Position numbers and translations under genes: made by a program | Shown: positions 8,690-17,181 of the stretch, in pieces | How positions within the stretch are numbered: position 1 is the first letter of the stretch | How the letters are laid out: every line of letters begins with the position of its first letter | From: Secundilactobacillus kimchicus JCM 15530 | Lineage (GTDB): Bacteria > Bacillota > Bacilli > Lactobacillales > Lactobacillaceae | Assembly (NCBI RefSeq): GCF_001433995.1 | Contig: NZ_AZCX01000003.1 | Coordinates: 186,001-250,000, forward strand | DNA: 64,000 nucleotides | Direction of reading: 5' to 3' | Notes under the pieces: model-generated | Seen by the model: the letters and a program-made list of their open reading frames with translations, nothing else | What the model was told of the DNA's origin: nothing | Database searches by the model: none

Positions 8690-8860
8690 GACCGCCAACT
8701 CCTTTCACGCAAAACTGTCATCAAGCTTCACGCCCTCTTATCCAAGTATTTTGATTAATACCTATGAACACGTCATTGGTATATATTTATGATATGTCTG
8801 AATGTTTTTATTTTGGCTATAACGTCACAATTGACCGTTTTAATGTAACGAATGACGCAA
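8690..8860 (-). promoter_or_regulatory. Putative LytTR-controlled promoter of the peptide operon
   Basis: On the minus strand the related elements GCGTCATT (8858-8851) and CGGTCAATT (8837-8829) have their GTCA cores exactly 21 bp apart, the spacing of LytTR direct repeats in AgrA/PlnC-type promoters. AT-rich sequence suitable for a -10 region follows about 40 bases downstream (around 8780-8800). The match to known half-site consensus is loose. Confidence 0.45.
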
Positions 8861-9022
8861 ATTTGTCTTGTCGTTTTGCATTTATGTAAATAAGAATAAA
8901 AGCAATATGATAACTGTTTTTATTTTTGAACTCACAATGCGGTCAATATAAAAATTGGTCCCCAAACCAATGCCGGGTTACTGGATTGGTATGAGGATCA
9001 AAAATTAATGTCTTATAGTTAG
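8861..9022. other. Intergenic, AT-rich, no gene seen
   Basis: This stretch separates the peptide promoter from the integrase remnant. No open frame or RNA was recognised. It may include further decayed integrase sequence. Confidence 0.4.
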
Positions 9023-9286
9023 TTTACTTTTTATTTTGTCGGGTCCAATGCCAGTCAAGAATTCAGCCAACATTATTAAAAAGACTATCCCGATAAGGTT
9101 AATGTTCGACCTACTACCTTCCATGGACTGTGTCACTCACACGTATCATTGCTGATCAGCTTGGGTGACAATCCACTAGTTATTCGTAACCGACTTGAGA
9201 ACAAGGATATCAACACGACTTTGGAGATATACGGGCATCTCTACCCAATACGGATACTGATGCAGACAATAAGCTCTCAGGTCTGA
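9023..9286 (+). pseudogene. Decayed tyrosine recombinase/integrase (C-terminal fragment)
   Basis: Reading from 9023 gives the C-terminal part of a phage/ICE-type integrase: TTFHGLCHSHVSLL, then NRLENKDINTTLEIYGHLYP, ending at TGA 9284-9286. An in-frame TAA occurs at 9077-9079, there is no start, and the catalytic arginine of the family motif HGLRHTH is a cysteine here. The nucleophile-type tyrosine in EIYGHLYP remains. The gene is therefore dead. Its position next to the AT-rich peptide island suggests the island came in on, or was disrupted by, an integrative element. Confidence 0.8.
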
Positions 9287-9379
9287 TCGCAATCCAACCA
9301 GCAGTTTCAAAAGTGTGCCACGTAGTTTTAAAACTCCGTTGAATCGTTGATCTAATAACCATTTATCATACACAGTCTA

Positions 9380-9395
9380 TGTTTCACGTGAAACA
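9380..9395. promoter_or_regulatory. parS site (ParB/Spo0J binding)
   Basis: Perfect 16-bp palindrome TGTTTCACGTGAAACA, the Bacillus parS consensus. It is intergenic, 8 bases after the stop codon of the short-chain dehydrogenase. It is one of five in the window and marks the origin-proximal domain bound by ParB. Confidence 0.95.
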
Positions 9396-9403
9396 TTTTA
9401 AAA

Positions 9404-10174
9404 TTACCGGGCCGTCCACCCACCATCAGCCTTAATCACATCACCGTTAACAAAGCTCGAATCGTCTGATGCTAAGAACACGGCCACGTTCGCAATTTGC
9501 TCTGGCTGACCCATTGGAGCCGTTTGAGAGCCCGTTGCAGCAATGGCTTGACCCCCTAGCGGATCCGGGTCAGTAATTGAATTCCCGATATTAGTGGCGA
9601 CACCACCAGGTGCAATTGCATTAGCTCGAATATTGCCAAATGTGCCATAGGTGGCCGCGATGTTTTTAGTCAGTCCGACTAGCCCGTGTTTGGAAGCAGC
9701 ATAGGCTGCACCACCGCGGGCACCAAACAGACCTCCAACGGACGCATTGTTGATGATCACGCCCCCGGTTTCTTGATCTTCCATGACACGAATAGCAGCC
9801 CGACTAGCCATGAATGGGCCCGTTAAATTGATGGCTAAAACCCGTTGCCACAGTTCATCAGTCACGTTCCCAACGGCTTTAAAATTATCCATAATCCCAG
9901 CATTATTGACGAGAATGTCAAGCTGACCATAAGTCGTCGTTGCCTGCTTGATCATTGCTTCAACATCCGCTTCTTGGGCCATATTCGTGACAATACTCGT
10001 CGCTGTCCCTCCGCCTTGAGTAATCTCATCAACAACTTGAGCTAGTGATTCCGCATTGATATCGGCTAAAACAAGCCTTGCACCCTCTCGTGCATATGCC
10101 TCAGCGATTGCCTTCCCCATTCCTGAAGCGGCTCCTGTTACAATTGCGACTTTGTTTGTTAATTTAGCTGTCAT
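9404..10174 (-). CDS. Short-chain dehydrogenase/reductase (SDR)
   Basis: A 256-residue cytosolic NAD(P)-dependent oxidoreductase of classical SDR type. The cofactor motif TGAASGMG is near 14-21, NNAG near 91-94, and the catalytic residues are S145, Y158 and K162 (YAASK). The C-terminal VNGDVIKADGGW is typical of the family. Start ATG 10174 is chosen because GGAG lies 8 bases upstream; upstream in-frame starts abut the site. Substrate cannot be assigned. It is a single gene; PepD is divergent on the other strand. Confidence 0.9.
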   Translation of the reverse strand: MTAKLTNKVAIVTGAASGMGKAIAEAYAREGARLVLADINAESLAQVVDEITQGGGTATSIVTNMAQEADVEAMIKQATTTYGQLDILVNNAGIMDNFKAVGNVTDELWQRVLAINLTGPFMASRAAIRVMEDQETGGVIINNASVGGLFGARGGAAYAASKHGLVGLTKNIAATYGTFGNIRANAIAPGGVATNIGNSITDPDPLGGQAIAATGSQTAPMGQPEQIANVAVFLASDDSSFVNGDVIKADGGWTAR

Positions 10175-10299
10175 CACCATCACTCCATTCTTTTTGTATC
10201 CGTTTTCATTTTACTGCTAATTCCCGGTTCCGATCACATGGCGTTCGCTTTTTATACCGCACGGCGCTACAATAGACCTCGTAAATCTAAACAGAAGAA

Positions 10300-11715
10300 G
10301 TGATTGAATTGTTGAAGCGTAAAAAAGGATCATGTACCACTATTTTGGTCGGCAAGAAAGCCACCATTGACGGCTCAACCATGATTGCCCGGAACGAAGA
10401 CGGCGCAGGACCACTGAATCCCCAGCGGTTTGTAGTCGTCAATCCCAGCGAACAGCCCACCCATTACCAAGCCAAACTCAGCAAGGTCGAAATGGATCTA
10501 CCAGCTAATCCAATGCGCTACACTAGCACGCCAGACGCTAACCCGGTAGCCGGCATCTGGGCTGCTGCTGGTATCAATAGTGATAACGTCGCGATGACCG
10601 CAACGGAGACCATTACGAGCAACGCCCGCATTTTGGGGATTGACCCACTGGTCGACGACGGCTTAGGTGAAGAAGACTTCACCACCATCGTCCTTCCTTA
10701 TATTCACTCGGCTCGTGAAGGCGTTGAACGACTCGGTGCCCTGTTGGAAAAGTACGGGACCTACGAGCTTAATGCGATGGCCTTTTCGGACAAGGATGAA
10801 GTCTGGTACTTCGAATCAATTGCTGGCCACCACTGGGCAGCAATTAAAATTCCCGATGACGCTTACGTCGTCGCGCCAAACCGCTTTAACATTGACGACT
10901 ACAACTTCCAGTCGCCAGATGCCTTGTACGCTAAGGACCTGCCAGATCTCATCGACACTTACCATCTAAATCCAGACACGGAAGGCGTTAATCTTCGCCA
11001 CATTTTCGGTAGTGCCACCATTAAGGACACCCGATATAACAACCCGCGTGCTTGGTACGGCCAAAAGTTCTTCAACCCAGAATTCGACACACTACCAATT
11101 GACCAAGACCTTCCCTTCATTTGCCGGACGGACAAAAAAATCAGCGTGGAAGACCTTAAGTTCGTCTTGAGCTCTCATTATCAAAACACGCCGTATGACC
11201 CATACGGCACCGGCACCGAAAGTGAGAAGAAACAGTTTAGACCAATCGGCATCAACCGGAACCAAGAACTCCACATCTTACAAATTCGCAACGACGTGCC
11301 CGCTGAAATTGCGGGTATCCACTGGTTAGCTTTTGGTCCTAACACGTTCAATGCTGTTGTCCCGTTCTACGCCAACGTCACCGACACGCCAGCTAGCTTC
11401 CGGGATACGACGACTGAATCCGATCCTACCAAGGTTTACTGGTTAAACAACGTCCTAGCCCTCTTGGGTGACAGCAATTTTGGCCTCTATGAAGATCAAG
11501 AAAACCTCTTCGAGGAACACACGGTGGCTGCTTGTCGACATTTACAAATAGCCGCTGACAAAGCCTATCAAGACCAAAACGATGGTCAGGCCTACCTTGG
11601 CAGCATCAACCAACAAATGGCAGACGAATACGTCAAAAACGCCAATAAGCTCCTCGGCCAAATGCTGGCCCTTGGCGAACCACAAATGAAATTACAATTC
11701 ACGCTTAACGATTAA
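10300..11715 (+). CDS. pepD: C69-family dipeptidase (PepD type)
   Basis: A 471-residue Ntn-hydrolase. The catalytic cysteine is C12 in [26 protein letters not shown]-like sequence, which matches the N-terminal block of lactobacillar PepD enzymes; cleavage before this Cys activates some family members. It hydrolyses a wide range of dipeptides in the cytosol and feeds amino-acid supply. Length matches the family (about 470). The GTG at 10300 has only a weak site; TTG at 10309 or 10312 are possible starts. A terminator follows the stop. Confidence 0.93.
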   Translation: MIELLKRKKGSCTTILVGKKATIDGSTMIARNEDGAGPLNPQRFVVVNPSEQPTHYQAKLSKVEMDLPANPMRYTSTPDANPVAGIWAAAGINSDNVAMTATETITSNARILGIDPLVDDGLGEEDFTTIVLPYIHSAREGVERLGALLEKYGTYELNAMAFSDKDEVWYFESIAGHHWAAIKIPDDAYVVAPNRFNIDDYNFQSPDALYAKDLPDLIDTYHLNPDTEGVNLRHIFGSATIKDTRYNNPRAWYGQKFFNPEFDTLPIDQDLPFICRTDKKISVEDLKFVLSSHYQNTPYDPYGTGTESEKKQFRPIGINRNQELHILQIRNDVPAEIAGIHWLAFGPNTFNAVVPFYANVTDTPASFRDTTTESDPTKVYWLNNVLALLGDSNFGLYEDQENLFEEHTVAACRHLQIAADKAYQDQNDGQAYLGSINQQMADEYVKNANKLLGQMLALGEPQMKLQFTLND

Positions 11716-11734
11716 CAGAATTTGAAATTAATGG

Positions 11735-11772
11735 AAAAGACGATGACGCTCACGTTGTTATCGTCTTTTTTT
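11735..11772 (+). terminator. Terminator of pepD
   Basis: AAAAGACGAT (11735-11744) pairs with ATCGTCTTTTTTT (11760-11772), a stem followed by a T run directly after the dipeptidase gene. Confidence 0.85.
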
Positions 11773-12090
11773 GCGTCGTTAATAAATAAGGACTCGATAC
11801 TAGCTTAAAACATTTGAATTTTTCTCGCCGTTTAGTACTCAACCTGCATATCAGTCCTAAACAATCCCGAGACTGCTGATAAAAATAATCAATAGATTAA
11901 ACATTATTAATCAGCGATAAACCATTGCTAAAAGTGTCTATAGATACCCTCATTAAAAAATAGTTAACACCGTTCATTTTTAACCTAGTATACAATCTGT
12001 CTATTTTGTCGCACAAATAATTGCATATGGGTTATAATACTAAGTGCTATGTCTGTTTGATTCATTAACTTGTTTTAAGGAGTAACAACT
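11773..12090. other. Gene-free spacer with promoter for the TetR gene
   Basis: No coding frame seen. AT-rich. A TATACAAT-like -10 lies near 11990-11997, and AAGGAG precedes the TetR start at 12091. No operator palindrome stands out. Confidence 0.4.
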
Positions 12091-12639
12091 ATGCAAGATC
12101 TTCGTGTTATCAAAACCAAAATGACTATTGAAAATGCGTTTGCAGAGTTGATTTTAGAAAAGGGATTGGATGCCGTTAAAATTGTTGATGTGACAAATCG
12201 GGCGAAAGTCGATCGTCACACATTCTATCGTCACTACAAGAATAAAAACGATTTAATGGACCACATGATTGCCGACTTTTTTGGGGAATTTGCCGAGCTA
12301 ATCGAAAAGCAACCGCCATTCTCAATCGGATATCAAAGTAGTGATAAATTAACCCAATTTCTAATCAATGACTTGGCGCCTTTTATCTCTAGTAAGCAAC
12401 ATATTTTAAGGGTTGCGCAACAAGAATTATCAGCCACATTTTCTAAAGTATCGCGCCAAAATATTCGCGATACGATTCATCAAAAGCTAGATGCTGACAC
12501 ACCCGAAATCGAAGTGTACATCATCATTGGCATTTGCACGGCCCTGATGCAATACGTGGTCGATCACAAGACCACCCCAACTAAGGAGGCCGTTCTTAAA
12601 ACCCTGAACGACCTGAATGCCTTTACAACTCTTGGTTAA
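12091..12639 (+). CDS. TetR/AcrR-family regulator
   Basis: A 182-residue DNA-binding protein. The helix-turn-helix is at about 25-50, in sequence VKIVDVTNRAKVDRHTFYRHYKNKNDL, which is typical of the family; the C-terminal ligand/dimer domain is variable. The start has AAGGAG 9 bases upstream. It lies 127 bases before an ABC-F gene on the same strand, which may be its target. Ligand unknown. Confidence 0.85.
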   Translation: MQDLRVIKTKMTIENAFAELILEKGLDAVKIVDVTNRAKVDRHTFYRHYKNKNDLMDHMIADFFGEFAELIEKQPPFSIGYQSSDKLTQFLINDLAPFISSKQHILRVAQQELSATFSKVSRQNIRDTIHQKLDADTPEIEVYIIIGICTALMQYVVDHKTTPTKEAVLKTLNDLNAFTTLG

Positions 12640-12766
12640 CGTGACAGATGTCGAAATCAGTCGCTCAATTTTCGTGCGCCGTGTGAAAACTTGTTGCACC
12701 TGCGCTTATTTGTTAAGATTGTAGTCATCATTGTTCACCACGCACACGAAATCGAGAGGTAATAAA

Positions 12767-14389
12767 TTGTTAACTGTAAGCAATGTTTCAATGAGCTTTT
12801 CTGATCGAAAGCTATACGACGACGTTAACCTGAAGTTCACACCAGGTAACTGTTACGGCATCATCGGCGCAAATGGCGCTGGTAAATCCACTTTTCTGAA
12901 GATTTTAGAGGGCCAATTAACGCCAACGACCGGTTCCGTTACAATGGGACCAAACGAGCGAATGAGTAGCCTCAAACAAGATCATTTTGCCTATGATGAT
13001 CAAACTGTCATGAACACTGTCTTAATGGGTTACCAACACCTATACGATGTGATGACGGAAAAAGATGCCCTGTACGCTAAAGCCGACTTCTCCGATGAAG
13101 ACGGGTTAAAGGCTGCTGAATTAGAGGGCGAATTTGCTGAAATGGACGGCTGGAACGCCGAAAGTGACGCCAGTCAGTTGCTCCAATCCATGGGCATCGA
13201 CGAGAAAATGCACGACCTCTTCATGAGAGATCTCGTCGAAAACGACAAGATCAAGGTGCTGCTTGCTCAAGCCTTATTTGGCCAACCAGATGTTTTACTG
13301 TTAGACGAACCGACCAACGGGTTGGACCCGTTGACCATTAATTGGCTGGAGGACTTCCTTGCTGATTACGCAAACACCGTTTTAGTTGTCAGCCATGACC
13401 GTCACTTCTTAAATGCGGTCTGCACTCACATGTGTGATGTCGATTTTGGTAAAATTGAACTCTTTGTTGGGAACTACGACTTCTGGCAACAAAGTTCCGA
13501 ACTCGCACAGAAGTTACGCAACCAATCGAACGCTAAAAAAGAAGAACAAATTAAACAGTTGCAAGAATTCATCGCGCGGTTCTCAGCCAACGCTTCCAAG
13601 TCTAAGCAAGCGACTTCCCGCAAGAAACAACTGGATAAAATCACGTTGGATGATATCAAACCAAGTTCCCGGAAGTATCCGTTCATTCAATTTAAACCCG
13701 AACGCGAGCTGGGAAATGATTTACTCCGAGTTGAAAACGTCAGCTTGACCATTGACGGCCAAAAAGTGCTCGATAACGTCAGCTTTATTCTGCGTCCTGG
13801 CGACAAAGCCGCCATTGTGTCGCGGTCTGATGTCACAGCCAGTTACTTGATGCAAATCATTGCTGGCGCATTGGAACCCGATAGCGGGACGGTGACGTGG
13901 GGCGTCACGACGAACCGAGCTTACATGCCAAAGGATTTGAACCCTGAGTTCGACGACCCGAAACTCAACATTTTGGAATGGCTCCGCCAGTTTGCCAGCA
14001 AGGAAGAAAGCGATAATACCTTCCTGCGGGGGTTCTTAGGCCAAATGCTGTTTAAAGGTGACGAGGTTCTCAAACAAGTCAACGTCTTATCCGGGGGCGA
14101 AAAGGTTCGGAGCTACCTGTCTAAGTTGATGCTAAGTAAAGCCAACGTCATGATTTTGGACGATCCAACCAACCATTTAGACCTGGAAAGCATCACAAGT
14201 TTAAACGATGCCCTCATCGCCTTTACCGGCTCTCTGGTCTTCACCAGCCACGATCGTCAATTTATCCAAACCATCGCTAACCACATCATCGAAGTGGGCC
14301 CTAAGGGCGTGGTTGACCGTGCCGACACCTCTTACGACGAATTCATCGCTCACGAGGCCGCACAGGCTCAAGTTGAAAAACTTTATTAA
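12767..14389 (+). CDS. ABC-F family ATPase (YkpA/YbiT-like)
   Basis: A 540-residue soluble protein with two ABC nucleotide-binding domains and no membrane segment. Walker A GANGAGKST is near residue 35, Walker B LLLDEPTNGLD near 180, and a second LSGGEKVR with MILDDPTNHLD in the C-terminal half. ABC-F proteins act on ribosomes. The N-terminal MLTVSNVSMSFSDRKLYDDVN and the length match the YkpA/YbiT group rather than antibiotic-resistance ABC-Fs. The second Walker A (VSRSDVTAS) departs from consensus, so that site may be degenerate. TTG 12767 is chosen because GAGAGG precedes it at good spacing. Confidence 0.88.
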   Translation: MLTVSNVSMSFSDRKLYDDVNLKFTPGNCYGIIGANGAGKSTFLKILEGQLTPTTGSVTMGPNERMSSLKQDHFAYDDQTVMNTVLMGYQHLYDVMTEKDALYAKADFSDEDGLKAAELEGEFAEMDGWNAESDASQLLQSMGIDEKMHDLFMRDLVENDKIKVLLAQALFGQPDVLLLDEPTNGLDPLTINWLEDFLADYANTVLVVSHDRHFLNAVCTHMCDVDFGKIELFVGNYDFWQQSSELAQKLRNQSNAKKEEQIKQLQEFIARFSANASKSKQATSRKKQLDKITLDDIKPSSRKYPFIQFKPERELGNDLLRVENVSLTIDGQKVLDNVSFILRPGDKAAIVSRSDVTASYLMQIIAGALEPDSGTVTWGVTTNRAYMPKDLNPEFDDPKLNILEWLRQFASKEESDNTFLRGFLGQMLFKGDEVLKQVNVLSGGEKVRSYLSKLMLSKANVMILDDPTNHLDLESITSLNDALIAFTGSLVFTSHDRQFIQTIANHIIEVGPKGVVDRADTSYDEFIAHEAAQAQVEKLY

Positions 14390-14393
14390 TTTA

Positions 14394-14430
14394 AAAAAGC
14401 AAGCGACTAAAAATCGCTTGCTTTTTTTGT
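14394..14430. terminator. Terminator after ABC-F gene
   Basis: AAAAAAGCAAGCGA...TCGCTTGCTTTTTTT forms a strong stem with T run on plus and A run on minus, so it can serve both converging genes. Confidence 0.9.
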
Positions 14431-14440
14431 CATTACTTGA

Positions 14441-14878
14441 TCATTGAGGGGCCTCACTATCCGACCATCTTTCAGCCAAGTTCGCCAGTCCTCGCAAATT
14501 CGTCATAAAAGCGTGCTGAGCAATTGGCCGCAAAAGGGTCAGAGGCACGTTCAACTTTGGACTAGTCTCGACCATCACGGATTCGTTGACAACCGTCATT
14601 TCCCCCTTCGCCGTTAACTGGAATTGCACCTGATAGGATAACCGATCCCCCTTTACCCGATAGTTGATTGCGGTGTCATTAGCCGAGATGGTCAGTTTTT
14701 CTGATCGATTAATCGCACTGTGGCCTCTAAAAAGTTCAAATTCACCGTCACTGTTTAGGGCGCTAACCGACCGAATTTCGGGATCCCATTGTACCAACGC
14801 TGCACTATTAAGTAAAAGTTGGCTAATTACTGAAGCACGCGCCTGAACGCCAATTGTGTTATCAAAAAAGTCCTGCAT
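14441..14878 (-). CDS. SRPBCC-like small protein
   Basis: A 145-residue soluble protein. Its alternating pattern (LVQWDPEIRSV, ELFRGHSAINRS, YQVQFQLTAKGEMTVVNES) and C-terminal helix fit the SRPBCC/polyketide-cyclase-like fold, which binds hydrophobic ligands. No catalytic motif is evident and no partner gene adjoins. The role is unknown; the fold call rests on overall pattern only. Confidence 0.55.
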   Translation of the reverse strand: MQDFFDNTIGVQARASVISQLLLNSAALVQWDPEIRSVSALNSDGEFELFRGHSAINRSEKLTISANDTAINYRVKGDRLSYQVQFQLTAKGEMTVVNESVMVETSPKLNVPLTLLRPIAQHAFMTNLRGLANLAERWSDSEAPQ

Positions 14879-15045
14879 AGCTGTTCACACTCCTCTTTAA
14901 GAATGTCTTCAGCATATCCAAGACTCGCTATTTTTAATAATCAGAATACTAATATTTACCAAATAAGATTGAACGGAACTTTAATGTCCTTGAAACACGC
15001 GACTAGTAGGCCAATAATAAAGATATTCAAAAGGGGGGTTAAACT

Positions 15046-15333
15046 ATGAAAGTCATCAACGTCGACTTAGCCGTCAAACCAGGACAACAGGAAAGCTATG
15101 AAGCCTTTATCGACCAGCTAGTTCAAGGTTCCCGAAGCGAACCGGGTAACATCAGTTACAACCACTTTAAGAAACTCGGCAGTGATACAGATTACGAGAT
15201 TATTGAACATTGGCAAGATGACGATGCTGTGGCCTTTCACAACAACACGCCACACTTTCAAACATTTTTGAACGGTGTCAGTGATTTCTTAACGACCGAT
15301 CCGGTGATTATTCGGATGGGTTATACCGAATAG
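15046..15333 (+). CDS. Antibiotic-biosynthesis-monooxygenase (ABM) domain protein
   Basis: A 95-residue ferredoxin-like dimeric alpha/beta-barrel protein. The features MKVINVDLAVKPGQQESYEAF, SRSEPGNISY and EHWQDDDAVAFHNNTPHFQTF match the ABM/YgiN family (heme-degrading-like or quinol monooxygenase-like proteins). Strong site GGGGGG about 8 bases upstream of the ATG. Single gene with its own terminator. Substrate unknown. Confidence 0.85.
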   Translation: MKVINVDLAVKPGQQESYEAFIDQLVQGSRSEPGNISYNHFKKLGSDTDYEIIEHWQDDDAVAFHNNTPHFQTFLNGVSDFLTTDPVIIRMGYTE

Positions 15334-15358
15334 TTACGATGATAATGCGCCGCAATGT

Positions 15359-15389
15359 AGCCCCCGAAATTTAATTTGGGGGCTTTTTT
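15359..15389. terminator. Terminator after ABM gene
   Basis: GCCCCCGAAAT...ATTTGGGGGC followed by TTTTTT, between the ABM gene and the converging regulator gene. Confidence 0.9.
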
Positions 15390-15393
15390 GCGA

Positions 15394-16221
15394 CTAATCA
15401 AACTTATAGACTGACTCGTTAAATAACGTGGCTAAAAAGGCTGACCGGTCAGCAGCCGTCTGTCGCTGGTGCCGGTCCCCCAGTCGCTTTGCAATTAGCG
15501 CAAGAAGATAATAACTATTTGCTAACATGTAATGAGAATTATTGGCGGTAATAAAATCCACGCCTCTTGTCATTAGAACAAAACTTTCTTTGTCTAGGCT
15601 TAATCTGTAATAAACGACGGCCGCCAAGTAAAATACCACGTTTAAGTTCTCATCAAAGGGGGCATCACTCATCTTCTTGAGCGCTGAATGCACTTGGTTT
15701 AACGCCTCTTTTTTCTGGCCTGACACCGCGGCAACGTAGGCCAATGTGACTTGAGCCAGCCGCGTTAATGCCTGCTGTGATACGGTTGCACTCGCTAACG
15801 ATAAATGCAACGAACGTTTGACTTCGGTAGGCTGAAAGTGAGTTGTCCCCTGTAATTGAGCAACGGCTAAATAGTAGTAATAAGATTGTGTCTGCGCAGC
15901 CGTCTGAACGGATTCAACAACCGCCTCATCCAGTAAAAACTTGAGTAATTTCTGATAATCATGATGATTGCACAGTGCGACAACCCGATCATTCAGTGCC
16001 GATTGGTTCCCAATCGCGTAGTTTTCCGCTAAGCTGAGCCTCTCCAAAGAGACGCCAAGCCGTTGGCATAAAGCAATTAGGAGCTCTGCATTAGGGGTAT
16101 ACCGATTATTTTCAATAGCCGAAAGCATCGATTGAGAACAAATATTTTCGGAAATTTGAGCTTGTGAGCATTTCAGCTCCTTCCGACGCACTCTTAAAAT
16201 ATGGCCAATTGTGTGACCCAT
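15394..16221 (-). CDS. XRE-type regulator with TPR-like C-terminus (Rgg/RRNPP-like)
   Basis: A 275-residue regulator. An XRE helix-turn-helix (about 4-60: SQAQISENICSQSMLSAIENNRYTPN) is followed by an all-helical region with repeated YYYYLAV, YLAAVVYYRL, ANSYYLLALIAKRLG segments, as in Rgg/PlcR-type regulators that bind short peptides. ATG 16221 is preceded by AAAGGGG; upstream in-frame codons lack a site. It follows the LysE exporter gene on the same strand. Whether it senses a peptide is inference; no partner peptide gene was found beside it. Confidence 0.8.
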   Translation of the reverse strand: MGHTIGHILRVRRKELKCSQAQISENICSQSMLSAIENNRYTPNAELLIALCQRLGVSLERLSLAENYAIGNQSALNDRVVALCNHHDYQKLLKFLLDEAVVESVQTAAQTQSYYYYLAVAQLQGTTHFQPTEVKRSLHLSLASATVSQQALTRLAQVTLAYVAAVSGQKKEALNQVHSALKKMSDAPFDENLNVVFYLAAVVYYRLSLDKESFVLMTRGVDFITANNSHYMLANSYYLLALIAKRLGDRHQRQTAADRSAFLATLFNESVYKFD

Positions 16222-16305
16222 AATGACGCCCCTTTCACGGTGAGGATGACTCAAAACTGAAATGAATCAACTTTTCTATCGATTATGGCATACCAACCGA
16301 TATTT

Positions 16306-16932
16306 TTACAGTAGCTCCAAAATCATCCGTCCCGCCGTCACGACCAACCCGGCACCGTATAGCATGACGATGGCACCGGATATCAAATTAACCCAGCGCA
16401 TGAATTTATCAGGTAAGCGTGATTTCAGCGCACTGATAATCAGCGTCACACCAAAGAACCAAATAGCCGTTGCCGACACAACGCCAAATAAAAACGGGCC
16501 GGCTTGAGCGGCGGTCAACGTGCTCCGAAAGGCGCCTAAGCTGACGCCAGTATCGATGATGGCCTGCGGATTCGCGAAGGCCACCGCCCAAGCACTAAAA
16601 AATGCTCGCTTAAGCGTTAGCTGTTGCTGGTCATTTCCTAGGCCAACTGAATTCGCTGAACGCCAAATGCCCCAGCCCATCCAAATGACCACGAGCCCGC
16701 CAATTGCCATAACGGCTAGCTTAAGGGCGAAATACCGCGAAATCAACGCACCCATGCCCAAAAACGCGATGAGGGTGAGTGTCGTATCTGCAATCCAGAC
16801 GAACACCGCAATCAACAGCGCCCGGCTCAAGCGGTTACTAACCGCACTATTAAAGACAAACAAGTTTTGCATGCCGATAGAACTAACTAATGCAAAACTA
16901 ATAATCATTCCTTGAATAATCGTCGCGACCAA
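16306..16932 (-). CDS. LysE/ArgO-family amino-acid exporter
   Basis: A 208-residue membrane protein with six hydrophobic segments. The N-terminal GMIISFALVSSIGMQNLFVFNSA and the ANPQAIIDTGVSLGAFR block are family hallmarks. The family exports basic amino acids from the cytosol. Start is TTG 16932 with GAGGAGG 8 bases upstream. A 140-base leader with a terminator-like hairpin precedes it, so expression is probably controlled by attenuation. Confidence 0.9.
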   Translation of the reverse strand: MVATIIQGMIISFALVSSIGMQNLFVFNSAVSNRLSRALLIAVFVWIADTTLTLIAFLGMGALISRYFALKLAVMAIGGLVVIWMGWGIWRSANSVGLGNDQQQLTLKRAFFSAWAVAFANPQAIIDTGVSLGAFRSTLTAAQAGPFLFGVVSATAIWFFGVTLIISALKSRLPDKFMRWVNLISGAIVMLYGAGLVVTAGRMILELL

Positions 16933-16952
16933 AACAACATCCTCCTCAATCT

Positions 16953-17017
16953 AAAAAGGCATCCACCGTCACCTTTTTAGCGTCGAAGCGCCTTAATCTA
17001 CGGTCACGGAAGATGCC
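16953..17017 (-). promoter_or_regulatory. Leader hairpin (attenuator) of the LysE-type gene
   Basis: In the minus-strand leader GGCATC...CCGTGACC (17017-17002 side) pairs imperfectly with GGTGACGG...GATGCC (16973-16958), followed by TTTTTAG and then GAGGAGG of lysE. An inner GCG-CTTCGA-CGC hairpin is also present. This is an intrinsic terminator placed inside a 5' leader. The rest of the leader does not match the lysine or manganese riboswitches as I know them. Confidence 0.7.
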
Positions 17018-17075
17018 TGTTGCGACTACCCGATGATAGCCACCTTACAGCGATTTATTGATTAACTCATACTCT

Positions 17076-17104
17076 ACCGGATACGCACAACCCTGTCAAA
17101 GGCT
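17076..17104 (-). promoter_or_regulatory. Promoter of the LysE leader
   Basis: On the minus strand TTGACA, a 17-base spacer and TAGAGT. The transcript would start near 17069, giving about 140 bases of leader before the lysE start codon. Confidence 0.7.
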
Positions 17105-17181
17105 TAAGATTAAAATTCACTTTGACTTTCATGTGAAAGTCCGTTAGCGTAAAAGTAAACATTGTAAAGAAGGCGGTAGCG

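Noticed and set aside
16932-17104. Lysine (L-box) or yybP-ykoY manganese riboswitch
   Set aside because: Hairpin and exporter fit the idea, but the conserved motifs of both classes were not recognised; kept as an unnamed leader.
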